The notes under the pieces were generated by a model, which was not told the DNA's origin, did not search any database, and saw only the letters and a program-made list of their open reading frames with translations. A stretch of DNA of 64,000 nucleotides. Origin: Peromyscus leucopus. Lineage: Eukaryota; Chordata; Mammalia; Rodentia; Cricetidae. Below, piece by piece: positions 34,916 through 46,566 of this stretch (positions are counted from its first letter, which is position 1; each line of letters starts with the position of its first letter). A program made the translations under genes and the position numbers. Location: assembly GCF_004664715.2 (NCBI RefSeq), contig NC_051067.1, positions 70,326,982 to 70,390,981 on the forward strand, given 5' to 3'.

Positions 34916-35613
34916 GCTGTTCCCAGCACCTGCTTCAAGTAGCTCTCATACAGATAGTTACTTAGCCTCTGTTAGGTCATTTATTTGTTGTAGGACAAGG
35001 TCTTCCTAAGTAGCCCAGGCTGGCTTCAAACTCACAACAGTCCTCTGTCAGCCTCCCAAGGGCTGAGAATACAGGTGTGTGCCTTCATGCCTAGATAACT
35101 TCATATCCAAAAAACAACCCACAGCCACCAACCTTTTCTTCCTGAAACGTCCCAATCTGGGAACCCCCTTCCTTTGTGGGAAGCGATTGTCCATCCTCAG
35201 TGTTTTGTGTCCCACAACAACCTCTCTTCTGGTCTTTTCTCCTTCATAAGTTCCACCTGCCCAGGAAAGTCTTCAAGTTCACCACAGCCCAGGCCCACCA
35301 CACCCTGTGGTAGAAGGAGCAGCTCCAACAGAAGGAGGTAAGTCATCAGCCACTCAGCAGGCTGCTGTCCTGGATGTCCTAGATGGTTACCCAGAACAAT
35401 TCAGGTCATTCATAGTCTGTTATACTCATTTGCCTTGGCTACCTGACCATGGAGGCATTTGGATTTGAGGCTATGGACGTAATCTCTGGATTGGTCTTAT
35501 TGTAGCCAACGAACTACATAGTCAATTCATTCACAGATTATTTCATAAAATGAAAGTTTATCTTAGTTTCAGTGATGGTTCATTGTGTTAAATGCTTGTC
35601 ATATAAGCATGAG
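34916..35613 (+). repeat. Duplicated segment, copy A (partner at 48949-49644)
   Basis: About 0.7 kb with roughly 96% identity to copy B by eye, in the same orientation. It includes an antisense B1-like element at about 34985-35100 (gacaaggtcttcctaagtag, cccaggctggcttcaaactc, ctcccaagggctgagaatac). Its right edge lies about 40 bp into the B4-type SINE that continues intact here. Confidence 0.95.
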
Positions 35614-35895
35614 GACCTGAGTTCATATCCCAGCACCCGTGAAAAAAGATGGGTGTGGTAGCATAAATATATAACCCCGGTGCTAGAGAAGCAGAGGAAA
35701 GAGAATTCCAGGGGCTTACTGGACAGCCAGTCTAGACAAAATGGTGAGCTCCTGTTTAGCAAAGACCGTGTCTCAAGAAATAAGGCAGAGAGCAATAGAA
35801 AAAGACATCTAATATTGAACTCGGGTTTCCAAATGCACACATGGGAAAGCATGCCTGCACAGACACAAGCACATACATGCTTGACATACATACAT
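35574..35895 (+). repeat. B4-type SINE, sense
   Basis: Landmarks tgatggttcattgtgttaaa, taagcatgaggacctgagtt, gatgggtgtggtagcataaa, ggcttactggacagccagtc and tctcaagaaataaggcagag, with a CA-rich tail. Confidence 0.8.
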
Positions 35896-36069
35896 AGAAT
35901 AATACAAAACATTAAAATAAATATTTATAAGAATAAAAAATCATCAACATGTCAGGTATTGTTTTCAGGTCATGATGATATCATTAAAAAAAATAGCAAC
36001 GTGTTCTCTTAATTCATGGAGTTCCTAAAATAAAGAGCTTAATAAATACAAGTGCTTAGAAAAAACACC

Positions 36070-36213
36070 TAATCCCAGCACTCGGGAGGCAGAGGCAGGC
36101 GGATCTCTGTGAGTTCGAGGCCAGCCTGGTCTCCAAAGTGAGTTCCAGGAAAGGCGCAAAGCTACACAGAGAAACCCTGTCTCGAAAAACCAAAAAAAAA
36201 AAAAAAGACAAAA
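36070..36213 (+). repeat. B1 SINE, 5'-truncated, with perfect 12-bp target duplication
   Basis: Begins inside the B1 at taatcccagcactcggg and ends with an A tail. It carries the aaaggcgcaaagctacacag variant I associate with cricetid B1s. Identical agaaaaaacacc copies flank it (36058-36069, 36214-36225). Confidence 0.95.
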
Positions 36214-36257
36214 AGAAAAAACACCATATAAGGCCCCAAGAATTTAAAAGTAGAGAG

Positions 36258-36345
36258 AGGTTGGGGGCATAGTTGAAGAGCACTTGTCTAGTATGCACAA
36301 CACCCTTGGTTCGTCTCCAGCACTGAAAACAATAACAACAATAAT
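36258..36345 (+). repeat. ID SINE, sense
   Basis: Landmarks ggttgggggcatagttgaag, gcacttgtctagtatgcaca, cccttggttcgtctccagca and an A-rich AACAATAATA tail. Confidence 0.8.
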
Positions 36346-37627
36346 AATACAGAAGTACAGAGAAATAGCCGCCAAGTCAGACATGATGGGGAGACATTGC
36401 TGCTGAAGGCTGAGCTGTAGCATGGAAAGGCATCCAGCAGGCAAAGCCACCTGGTGGGAGGGGCCCCAGGAAAGGGATCAGGTGCAAAGCCCCGGCTCCT
36501 CCTCAAATTATTTACCAGCATCCTCACCCTTGAGGGAGCCTCTCTCCTAAGTTAGGTTTTGTTTTGAGCATATTGTCATTGACTTCTAAATTAAAGGGAG
36601 CCTCCCAGTGCCAAATCATAGCAGTTTTGGAAAGATTTTGGCTAAAATGTAAAATGAGGGAGCCTAGATTTTCAAACACATATTTACAAAAATATTTTTC
36701 CATATTTCAATACCCTAGTTTATTTGCAGCTTGCATCTTTTATAAACTAGGGAGTTAGACCCAAGTATCACAAGCTTTCACTTCTCATCAACTTCCCAAC
36801 AAATTCTGCACACAACAGCTGCTCCTATAAAACTGAATTTGCCACTTCCCCCAAAAAAGTCATTTTGATGTGAAATAACTTTGCCTTGCTGCTAATACGT
36901 TACAACCAATTAAAACTGAAGTGACGGGCTCCCCATTGAGGCTGCACCCACCAACCTGAATAATATCAAGAGTGTTGAAAGAGAGGGAAAGTGAGGTCAT
37001 GTATGGCAGAGAACATACTCTACAGCACCCCCAACATTTGCATGGCCAGGGGAAAAGAAACTGGTAGGAAGGGATGGCAAATATGAAAATGAGATGTGAA
37101 AACTTCAGAACAATTAGCTGTGCAAATAAATTTCCATATTTTAACATCAAAAGACAAAGTCATTGTGAGTTCCTAATTCACTTTTATGTGGCCACTTTGT
37201 GTACCTCCTGAACAAAAGTCAGACCCAAAGCCAGTAGACTGGCAAACTCACTTATGGTATTTATTATTGGCCCCCAAATAAAAACTGTACTCAAATATTT
37301 TTATAGGCTCTTAAATTGTACAAGAAAATTAACAGGAGTAGAACTGTGCCAATCTCTTTGCGCTGGCTGCAGAACAATGTTTCCTTATCAAAATTCGTTC
37401 CCACCAAGGTGATACTCCGCCTTCAGAAGAAGTGACCAGGGACAGTTCCTCAGCCAAGCCAAGGAAAACTAATGACGACTCAGAAATGCGTGGTGTGTTA
37501 GGACAGCCTCCCAACTCCTGACCATTACTGAAGGGCACAGAAGGGGAGGATAGAATGAAAAAGGAAAATAAACAATGTCTATCATTCCACAGGACTTTCA
37601 CAAGTTCCCTCTGGAAACAATTTAAGC
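36346..37627. other. No recognised feature
   Basis: No repeat or exon recognised. The 117-codon minus frame at 37329-37682 runs into the transposon end and looks accidental. Confidence 0.5.
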
Positions 37628-37771
37628 CAGTTGTTCTCAACCTGTGGGTCACGACCCCTTTGTGGTTGACCAACCCTTTCACAGGAGTTGCCTAAGAGCA
37701 TCAGAAAACACAAATTTATTTACATTATGATTCATAACAGCAGTAAAATTACAGTTATGAAGTAGCAACAA

Positions 37772-37775
<4 letters not shown>

Positions 37776-37815
<40 letters not shown>
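37776..37815. repeat. (TA)n microsatellite
   Basis: Perfect TA run of about 20 units between the left transposon half and the antisense B1. Confidence 0.97.
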
Positions 37816-37818
<3 letters not shown>

Positions 37819-37967
37819 TTTTTTTTTCAAGACAGGGTTTCTCTGTGTAGTTTTGGTGCCTGTCCTTGATCTCACTCTGTAGACCAAGCTGATCTCACTC
37901 ACAGAGATCTGCCTGGCTCTGCCTCCTGAATGCTGAGATTAAAAGCATGCACCACCACCTCCCAGCC
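37816..37967 (-). repeat. B1 SINE, antisense, nested in the hAT element
   Basis: The plus strand starts with a T run, then caagacagggtttctctgtg, and ends caccaccacctcccagcc. Short flanking aacaaaa on both sides may be the target duplication. Confidence 0.9.
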
Positions 37968-38056
37968 CGAACAAAAATAATTTTATGGTTGGAAGTCACG
38001 ACAACATGAGGAACTCTATTAAAGAATCATAGCATTAGGAAGGCTGAGGACCACTG

Positions 38057-38576
38057 ACTAAGCCAATATTCAGGAGATAAAAGGTACATTTCTGCACAAA
38101 AACAAAACACACATCATGTTACTGCATTACATGAACAGTAGTGACTTTACCACTCACAAGGAAGGAAATCTCCTGTGTGGCTCTTTTTTCATACCCTCAA
38201 TGTTCTGGCAACTTCCAAGAGACAGAACTTCACCAAGATCAGTGCCTCACAATAACTCTGGATTCATTTTTGTTATAAAATATATTGTAATTTACACCAA
38301 ATATGAGATCATGACAAGTATGTGACTGTCCCTTAAGCATAGACATACACAAAGCCCACTGTGTATGGCTTTCATAATTCACTCCCAGCAGCCTGAGTGA
38401 CCTTGATAAAAGCCTAAGTCACACATCATATAAATCCTCTGCTCAATACCTGAGTAGTTCTCACTCCCTCAGCGTCACCCCAATTCCATGGCCCAACTTC
38501 TTAAACTGTGGGGTATAGCCTATTTGGGGTCATATAACAGAATGCACAAGAACACAAAAAAAGACCGGGCAATAGT
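38057..38576. other. No recognised feature
   Basis: Mixed intronic sequence. Confidence 0.5.
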
Positions 38577-38704
38577 AAAATGTTTCTGAAAGTAGACAAC
38601 CAAATAGGAAAATGTTTCTGAAAGTAGACAACCAAATAGGAAAATGTTTCTGAAAGTAGACAACCAAATAGGAAAATGTTTCTGAAAGTAGACAACCAAA
38701 TAGT
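38577..38704. repeat. 32-bp tandem repeat, four essentially perfect copies
   Basis: The unit begins aaaatgtttctgaaagtaga and ends caaccaaatagg. Four copies are identical except the final base of the fourth. Minus-strand frames here simply repeat FRNIF...VVYFQKH-like words and are not genes. Confidence 0.97.
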
Positions 38705-39108
38705 AATTGAAAATAAAGAATGAGTTCATCAGAACTTCTGGGCATGCTCACCTGTATTGCATCATATGGCTGCACCATAGCCTTGATTCTAAATACACAC
38801 CATGACCACTTTGCAGTGCAGGCAACATTTTGCCATACCCTGCCAAGGAGTGATTCTTCAAACACGTTGGCTTGGGTTCAAAGCTGTTGTGTGCTGTGGA
38901 TTGCAATTTTTTCCTGTACATACATAAGTTATCTGTTTTTATAGAAACATAGTGGTTTAATTATAGAAAACAAACACTAATATTTTCCTACCATTATCCT
39001 CAGCATGTAAGTAATAAATAACCATATCTTTGGAAGAATTGTATTGTATTCGAATGGTTGATCTTAAAAATTGCTACTGAGTTTCATTTATTATTATTAT
39101 TATTAAAT

Positions 39109-39422
39109 GGCCCTAGGGATATAGCCTAATCAGTAAGATGCTTGCCACAGAAGCATGAAGACCTGAGCATCCACATAAAAAATTCAGGCATGGTGACACA
39201 ACCTTGTATTCCTACTTCTGGGAAGGCAGAAACAAGCCAATCTGGGATTCCAGGAGCTGACTGCCCAACCAGCCTAGCCTTGTTGGTGAGTCCCATGCAA
39301 GTAAGAGATCCTGTCACAAGAAAACAGGATAAACAGCTCCTGAGGCATGATATCCAAGGTTGACCTCTAGCCTCCACACACATGCACACACACATACCCA
39401 CAACACACACACAAAAAAAAAT
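39109..39422 (+). repeat. B4-type SINE, sense
   Basis: Landmarks cctagggatatagcctaatc, gaagcatgaagacctgagca, caggcatggtgacacaacct, accagcctagccttgttggt and a CA-rich tail. An (ATT)n run precedes it at 39089-39105. From 38705 to 39088 nothing was recognised. Confidence 0.75.
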
Positions 39423-39529
39423 TAAATGAATTTTGTCTTCAGATTAGGAGTGAATTTCCAACAATTTCTGAAATGGCTCTTAACATTTCAAAATCAAAAT
39501 ATCAATCAAGTTTGAAAACTGCTACAGAT

Positions 39530-39715
39530 GGGCCAGTGAGATGGATCAGTGGGTGCATGGACTTGTTGTGCAAGCTTGACAGCTGGAGTTCAACCCAGAA
39601 CCCGTGGGGGAAGGAGAGAACCGACTCCTGAAAACTGTCCTACAATATCTACACATGCACCCATATTCACACACACATATGATAGATGCACTCATGTACA
39701 CAACAGTAATACATT
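39530..39715 (+). repeat. tRNA-derived SINE, sense
   Basis: Landmarks gggccagtgagatggatcag, gtgcaagcttgacagctgga, gaaggagagaaccgactcct and ctacacatgcacccatattc. Confidence 0.75.
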
Positions 39716-39899
39716 TTTAAGAATTGAAGATAGTCTAAGTCCTACCATGTCAAATATTCTGCCAACATTTAATTCTTTAGGAGAAAGTCAATAAGCATGT
39801 TCATTTCATTAGTACTCAAATGTGTTTTCTTTAACAAATGGAAATTTTATATGTATCAAGCCATTATTGTAAAATAAATCTGTTTTTGCATATTTATTC

Positions 39900-39941
39900 T
39901 GTGTGTGCATGCGTGCATTTTTGCTGGTGTGTGTGTGTGTT

Positions 39942-39988
<47 letters not shown>

Positions 39989-40120
39989 GAGGCACACACA
40001 CCACAACACTCACATGGAGGTCAGAGAGAGTCAGTTCTCTCTTTCCATCATAGGAATTCTGGAAATCAAACTCAGGTCATCAAGCTTGGCTTTTCCCTTC
40101 TAAGCCATCTTGCTGCCCCT
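39900..40120 (-). repeat. tRNA-derived SINE, antisense, with (GA)n at 39945-39985
   Basis: The minus strand starts aggggcagcaagatggctta. The body includes gatgacctgagtttgatttcc-like sequence, and the 3' end carries about 20 GA units and a TG run. Confidence 0.75.
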
Positions 40121-40423
40121 AGAAAAATCTATGACTTATCATCAGTGAACGCTTGATTTGTACATCTAACTAATACACTTATATTCCCAGGGTCTCAAAA
40201 GTTTTCCCTGGCAAACATGGATCATGAGTGGGAACGGTGACGAAGCAGGGTTCGCCAGCCTTCCAGGCGCTCCTGCTCCACAGCCTCCCGCCCTCCATCA
40301 GCTGGTGGCTCTCACAGACCGCTGTCACTCTCCTACAGGGGCCAGCTCACTATTAAGTTACATGCTATACAACAAGGTTACCGACGTTAGTGTATTCTAA
40401 GTCAACTTGATGTACACCCAGCC

Positions 40424-40618
40424 GGGAGCTGAAGAGATGGCTCAGCAGCTAAGAGCACTGACTGCTCTTCCAGAGGACCCAAGTTCAATTCCCAGCAACT
40501 AAATGGAAATTCACAACTGTCTGTAACTCCAGTTCCAGGGGATCCGATATCTTCGTACAGACACACATGCAGGCAAAACACCAGTGCACATAAAATAAAA
40601 TATTTTTTTAAAAAAAGC
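40424..40618 (+). repeat. B2/B3-type SINE, sense
   Basis: Landmarks gggagctgaagagatggctc, agagcactgactgctcttcc, tctgtaactccagttccagg, atgcaggcaaaacaccagtg and an A-rich end. Confidence 0.9.
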
Positions 40619-41457
40619 ACGTCCAGCCATTCTTTAGCAAACACTGAATCAAATTTAGAAAGTGAAACACAATCTGAATAAGACATTAGCCAAGTCTAGT
40701 GACATATATACACTTGCCCAATCTTAAATTAACGAATTTTAAAATAATTTTTAAAGTAAACAAGATGCATTAGTCCTGCATTCCATGTTCCCAGGCCCCA
40801 ACAGCACCCATATGTCTAGAAACCTACAACGCAACAGAGTGGAAGAAAGTACAACCACAAATTTTTTTGAGATTTAAAATACAGCGCAAGCTCTAAGTGT
40901 AAATGTTAGAGACGACGCACACGCATTTCCCTCAAGTATCAACATCTCAACGTCATAAAATAAATCTTCACAGCCAACCTTTAAAAAAAATAATAAGTTT
41001 AAACCTAACAGATAGGAAAAAACAAGAATTTCCTTCTCAAACTCTTATTCAAAATCTAAATCTTATATGAAACTTAAATACTTTGAAACTGCATTCCAAT
41101 TTGGAAAACATACATGAGTGCTTTGGAAATCTTGAGTACTGTGAGTGCCTATAAAAATTTAACACTTCAACTTTAAAATTCACACTCAGATCTCAGATAA
41201 TCACTGCGCAGCTACAACTCAGATAACTGCGCCAACCGCAACACTTAAACAAATTACAACAGGAAAATAGGTAATGCAGTGCCCAGTTCTAGAAAGAAAA
41301 TCAACCGGCCAAGGAGACAGCTTGGGAAAGCAGGTAGGCGGCCACCAGCGCTCGTGCACAGGAAGGACTTGGCTAGCTTTCTGGGATTTTGTTTGTTGAT
41401 TTGGGCCTTGGGGTTTTTGGATTGTTGCTGCTTGGGGCTTGGGGGTGGGAGCATTGG
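40619..41457. other. No recognised feature
   Basis: AT-rich sequence with no recognised repeats. Confidence 0.5.
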
Positions 41458-41580
41458 TTTTGTTTTGTTTTGACAGGGTCTCACCAACTAACCCACCCTG
41501 TCCTTACCCTCCCAATCCTCCTGTCTCAGCCTCACAGGCGCTGGAACTGCAGGCGTACACCACCATTCCTGATGTGGCCA
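41458..41580 (-). repeat. B1-like monomer, antisense, diverged
   Basis: The plus strand reads ttttgttttgttttgacagg, gtctcaccaact, cctgtctcagcctcacaggc and ggcgtacaccaccat. Confidence 0.65.
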
Positions 41581-42869
41581 ACTCTTTGGAAACATTCGTC
41601 TTCTTTTTTTTCTCCTTACACAGAGGCTCAACTTACCTTGTGATTAAATAGTGGCCCCTGAGGTGGAGCTGGCCCCGGCCACCCACCTCTGCCACATCTA
41701 AAGGCTCTATGGTAACTCCCTAATAGCCTCAGGCCAGACCCAGACCCCATATTTTAGAACAGAGGTTTTTAGAAAAGTTAAAAATATTCACCATGCCACA
41801 AGTTCTGGCTATTGGGGTAGTAAAAATAGAAAACTGGAGGCCTTTGTTTGTTTGGGGAGAGGAGAACTAAAACTCACGGGTAGAGTTCGGCAGAGGAGCC
41901 AGACCCTGTCTATACTGGCATGGGTGGCTTTCATCTGGCGTCTTTCCAGTGTGGCTGTAAGTGCAACACAAAAGAACAGTACAAGTGTACTTTTGTACAG
42001 ATGCACAAAGAGCAACCCACCACAACTAATCCAAGATAGAAACACTAGCAGTGCTTGGGAGGCTTTGAAAGGCTAAAATCTGATGAGGAGGAAAGGGGTG
42101 TGTGTGTAAGGGATTTATTTTCAAAGCAAGGGGTGGGTCAAGCTTGAGGAAGGAAAAAAAAAACAGAACACGCTGTTTTTCCAAACACACATTAACTCAA
42201 TTGGTGGATAAGATTTCTATCTCACAAAGTTCACCTGGGAGAACTGGCTGAGTAGAGAGCATGTCTACTGAAAACAAACCAGGACAGACCCGCTTCTTAT
42301 CACAGGATACACCTACTCTGTAAGGCATTCCTTTCTTTTTGGAGCCCACACCAGGGATGTTACACAAGTGAGCCCGCTTCACCGACTATTGAAAGGCAGA
42401 CGAACTGCACTGTGACTTAATAAAATACTAAGTTTTAAGGCAGAGACTCAAGCTGAGAAGGTGTCAGGATAAAATTAATAATTAAATTTTGAAATTGAAA
42501 TATAAATCCCAAACTGTGGGCTATTAAGATTATAAATCTCCCTGCCAGAATCTTTACATTGAACTACGGCCAAGGTCACTGTCAGATTTCCTTTCTCTCT
42601 TTAAAATCAAGAAATAGGAGCTATGCCATTTTTCATAAAATCCCAAGCCATATTTCTTCTTGCCTTTTCCATTTGAAACTGAAATTCATTTCCTTATAAA
42701 TATTTTAATGCCATTCTCCCATGAGTAGAAACAATCCGTCAGAAAATAGTTTCCTAATTGTGCCACAAGCTTATGCACTAAGGAAAGGTCCTGGCTAGAA
42801 GAGAGTGTCACACATGGCAAATAATGACTCAGAAGAATATGTGTCAGCTAAAGAAACATGGGTTGAGGC
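41581..42869. other. No recognised feature
   Basis: Mixed intronic sequence. Small frames only. Confidence 0.5.
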
Positions 42870-43265
42870 TGCCTTAGTTTACTTCCCTGTAGCTGGGACA
42901 AGACACTCTGCCGAAAGTAACTGAAGGGAGAGAGGGTTTATCTCAGGTCACAGTCCAAGGCACACTCCATCACAGCTAAAAGTCAGGGCAGCAGGGGCTT
43001 GAAGCAGACGGTCCCATGGATCCAAAATTAGAAGCAGAAAGTGATGCATGCCTGCATGCATTCTCAGCTCACATCCTCCATCTTATATAGGCCAGGACCC
43101 CCTACCCAGGGAATGGTCCCTCCTACAATTAAGATGGGTATTCCCACATCAATTATTGTAATCGGGAAAATCCCTCTCAAGCCAACCTAATCTAGACAAT
43201 GCCTCACCGAGACTCCCTTTCAGGGAACTCTATATCCTGCAAAGTTGATAACAGACATTAACCAT
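42870..43265 (-). repeat. Rodent dispersed repeat, antisense (same superfamily as 3904-4389)
   Basis: The plus strand reads ccttagtttacttccctgta, agggtttatctcaggtcaca, gggcagcaggggcttgaagc, ccctcccta-like centre, aatccctctcaagccaacc and aaagttgataacagaca. Confidence 0.6.
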
Positions 43266-43340
43266 CATAGTGGCCAACTTGTAATTCAGAGAAACCCTGT
43301 ACTTCTCCTTCATTTTGGGGGGCTTTATAAAAGTGTGGTT

Positions 43341-43537
43341 GGGGGCTGGAGAGATAGCTCAAGGGTTAAGAGCACTGGCTGCTCTTCCAGAGGACTGGGG
43401 TTCAATTCCCAGCACCCACATGACAGCTCACAACTGCATATAACCCCAGTCAGTTCCAGGGGATTTGACACCCTCACACAGACATATATGCAGGCAAAAC
43501 ACCAATGCACATGAAACAAAAATTAATAATTTTTAAA
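43341..43537 (+). repeat. B2/B3-type SINE, sense
   Basis: Landmarks gggggctggagagatagctc, agagcactggctgctcttcc, ttcaattcccagcacccaca, ggggatttgacaccctcaca and gcaggcaaaacaccaatgca. Confidence 0.92.
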
Positions 43538-43547
43538 GGGTAATTGA

Positions 43548-43697
43548 GCATGAGCAATGGAGGTGCACACCTTCAATCCCAGCACTTGGGAGGCAGAGGC
43601 AGGTGGATCTCTGAGTTCAAGGTCAGTCTGGTCTACAGAGTGAGTTCCAGGACAGCCAGGACTATACAGAGAAACCATATCTCAGAGAAAAAAAAGT
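43548..43697 (+). repeat. B1 SINE next to the B3 tail, with 8-bp duplication
   Basis: B1 body from a degraded head (gcatgagcaatggaggtgca) to gaaaccatatctcag and an A tail. GTAATTGA flanks it at 43540-43547 and 43698-43705. Confidence 0.92.
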
Positions 43698-43874
43698 GTA
43701 ATTGATATACAAAAAAAAAAAACAGTATTCAATACTCTCTACAAATTTCAAAACTCATTGTGTATATATTTATCATACCATCAAACATGAAGCTACTTAT
43801 GCTTTGCTTGATTTTTTTATTAATGATCTTATTATGGATTAAACTGTGTATATCTCCCTATCCTCCCTCCACCA

Positions 43875-44430
43875 AAAAAAAAAGATATGCTGGAGTACTC
43901 CCTTCCACCACCACCCCCAAAATATGCTGAAATCATAACCATAAACATCTCAGAATGTGACCTTAAGTCCTTACAGAAATAACTAATTATCCAGGCATGA
44001 TGGCACATGCCTGGAAAGTCAGCACTTAGGAGATGGAGGCAGGAGGATCAGGTGTTTAAGGTCATTCTTTGCTACACCAAGTTCTAAGCGAGCCTAAGCT
44101 GTATGCTACCCTAGCAAAAAATTAGAGGGAGAGAGGGAGAATAAGAGAATAAGGGAAAATGGAAATAAGTGAAAATGAGGCCATTGGGGTAGGCCGGCCC
44201 TACTCCAACAACAAAGCTGCTGTCCAGGGACCCAGATGCACACCAAGGGATAATGTGAAGATACAGGAGAATCTGGCCACCTGCAATCCAAGGAAGGAGG
44301 CCTGGAAAAACTTCCCATTCAGCCCTGAAAAGTATCCATCCCTTAAACACACCCATCCTATATTTCTAACATCTGAAACGGTGAGATACTGTTTCTCCAA
44401 CAGAAGCATTGGCTTTCTGCCACTGCAAGC
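43875..44430 (+). repeat. Ancient mammalian dispersed repeat (family unassigned), interrupted by a SINE
   Basis: The left part (gatatgctggagtactccc, catctcagaatgtgacctta) and right part (gaggccattggggtaggccg, ataatgtgaagatacaggag) follow the order of an old mammalian repeat I recognise by sight. A B1-type SINE at about 43986-44122 splits it. The 101-codon plus frame here is chance. Confidence 0.5.
43986..44122 (+). repeat. B1-like/B4-tail SINE, diverged, sense
   Basis: Landmarks ccaggcatgatggcacatgc, ggagatggaggcaggaggat, ttaaggtcattctttgctac and gcgagcctaagctgtatgct. Confidence 0.7.
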
Positions 44431-44649
44431 TAACAAACCAGCACAGGTGCGTGAGGACTTGTGAAGTCTTCCCAAACCACCCATGCACTTACCCATGTGA
44501 GAATTTTGCCAGGAATTAATGTCACACTTATTAGGCAATGATTTGTACAATCTGTCTCTTCCCCCTTCTAAAAGTTAAATGGAAAATTTCCCCCATCCCC
44601 AAAGCTCTCTCTTATGACAGTTTCTCAAAATGAATAGGCAACAATAATT

Positions 44650-44885
44650 ACAGCTAACACCCCTATGGTGTCTACTCTGTGACAGCCATTCAGGCAGATT
44701 ATAGTCAGTATTTCTTCGGGGCATCAGGAGAGGTAGGACGTATACTACCATCCACTGAGACTGGGTAGTCTCACCTAGCAGAAGGGTGGCTGGTACATCA
44801 CCATTTTACAGGTAGAGGAACCGAGGCATGGAGAAGGAAGTAACCTAGCCACAGTGAGTCCCAAGATTCACAGTGTCACACTTTT
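44650..44885 (+). repeat. MIR SINE, sense
   Basis: Landmarks tctactctgtgacagccatt, caccattttacaggtagagg, aaccgaggcatggagaagga and cctagccacagtgagtccca. Confidence 0.7.
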
Positions 44886-45104
44886 GGTCCCAGGATCAGG
44901 ACATGAAGAATGCTCCCAGATGCTTTGGTATGCTAGACATCGAAACCTGGGGAGTCAAACTTTTTACCACATGAAGAATGGCTTCATATTTTCTTCTTTC
45001 TCCTTCCACTTTGCAATGGTAGGGTTTAAATAGGACGGGGCCTTCATACACGTTGGGCAAGTGCTCTACCACCAAGCTTCACCCTCAACCCTACTTTAAT
45101 TCCT

Positions 45105-45456
45105 TGTTGTGGAATATTGAACTACGTAAAGGTGTGTTACATTTATTTCTGCTGCCTTTGTTAATGATGTAAAGGCACGTTACATTTGTTTATGCTGTAC
45201 TTGTTTAATTACGAAAAGATGTGTTGCATCTGTTTCACCTTGACTGACTAAAACACCTGATTGGTCTAATAAAGAGCTGAATGGCCAACAGCTAGACAGT
45301 AGAGGGATAGGCAGGGCTGAAGGGCAGAGAGAATCAACAGGAGGAGAAATCTAGACTTGAGAAGGAGGAGGAGAACAAGGGAGAAAGAGAGGGGCACACC
45401 TGGAGCCACGAGCCAGGCAGCTGCCAACCAGATGTGGAGACAGCAGGAAAGAGGAA

Positions 45457-45499
<43 letters not shown>

Positions 45500-45691
45500 G
45501 AGGGAAGAAGGGAGGGAGAGGGGAGGAGGGGGAGGGAAGGAGGAAGCAAGCAAGCCCCGAGGCAAAACGTAAAAAGAAACAGATTAAAATAAGAGCTAAG
45601 ATAAGGCTGAGCATTCATAACTAATAAGATGTCTCCATGTCTTGATTTGGGAGCTGGTTGGTGGCCAGAAAAAAAGAAAAAGCCTGCTACA
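45105..45691 (+). mobile_element. Solo LTR, TGTTGTGGAA family, copy 3 (most complete)
   Basis: 587 bp, TGTTGTGGAA...CTGCTACA, flanked by identical ATTCCT at 45099-45104 and 45692-45697. AATAAA at 45268-45273 lies in the ctgattggtctaataaagag segment shared by all copies. An internal GA-rich tract (about 45455-45540) is expanded relative to the other copies. It has no internal retroviral sequence. Confidence 0.95.
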
Positions 45692-45697
45692 ATTCCT

Positions 45698-46394
45698 TAA
45701 TGACATTAATGCATTTTTAATGTAATCATATGCTTCTTAGTTAAAAGACTAAAGAATAGGAATCCCAAAACTCTACTGTTGTCTGTCATCATTTATTAGC
45801 ACAATGTCTTCCCCAAACCGTGGTTCATGTTTTCCTTCAGGGACTTGGAGCAGAGCTCAGGCATTCCTCTTCTATCTTGACCATGAAGTAACGTTTGCCT
45901 GATGTACAAGGCTCTATGTTTCAAGCCTCGCACTGAAAACAAATCTTTTCTCAGCAGTAAGTGGTTTGAACATTCCTTTGTCTTAGGCTTTTAGCTTCCC
46001 TGGCTTAAGCCTAATGGGAGTGCCCTCTTATGTACTTCTAGCCATCCATCCTCTACACTACATCACACTACTCTGAGCTCAGAAAGCTTCAAGGAGCTCA
46101 GTCCTATGTTGCTTTTTGTTTTGTTTCGTTTTAACAGTTTAATCTCCCTTTTCTCCCTCTGAAACATAGACACTTTTTATTTAGACTTATTTTGTAAAGT
46201 CTTCTGTCCCATTGCATCACTTTCTTTATTTTGAGCTGTAGCAGGGATCCGAAGTACCCCTGAAGGTTTGGCTCCCGATTTGGTACTTTCAGGAGGTAGT
46301 GGAACTTTTAAAAAACTGGGGCCCTGTGGGACTCTTGGATCATTGGGGTCATGCCTTCTTTTTGTCTTTGGTCCAGGTTGTAGGGAAAAGAGCT
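45698..46394. other. No recognised feature
   Basis: Mixed intronic sequence. Confidence 0.5.
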
Positions 46395-46566
46395 CTGATC
46401 TGTTAAACACCCTCTGCCATAATGGACTGCCTTGTCACTGGCTCAAAGCAGTGGGTTGTCCAAACATGAGTTGACCCTTCCAAAATTAAGTCAAAATAAA
46501 CCTTTCATCTACGTAAGATGGCTTAGCACAGGTATTTCGTTACAGTACTGGAAAACTGACTAACAT
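46395..46566 (+). repeat. 3' end of a rodent dispersed repeat, sense
   Basis: Landmarks ccctctgccataatggactg, aagtcaaaataaacctttca, aggtatttcgttacagtact and aaactgactaacata. This is the 3' part of the superfamily at 3904 and 30192. Confidence 0.55.

Larger units (their letters stand above)
37628..38056 (+). mobile_element. hAT-type DNA transposon remnant (URR1-like) with nested B1
   Basis: Terminal inverted repeats: left CAGTTGTTCTCAACC, right end complement CAGTGGTCCTCAGCC (12 of 15). The inner parts gtgggtcacgacccctttgt, attacagttatgaagtagca, aattttatggttggaagtca and acatgaggaactctattaaa are typical of this rodent MER1-type family. It is non-autonomous with no transposase frame. It is split by a (TA)n run and an antisense B1. 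Confidence 0.88.
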
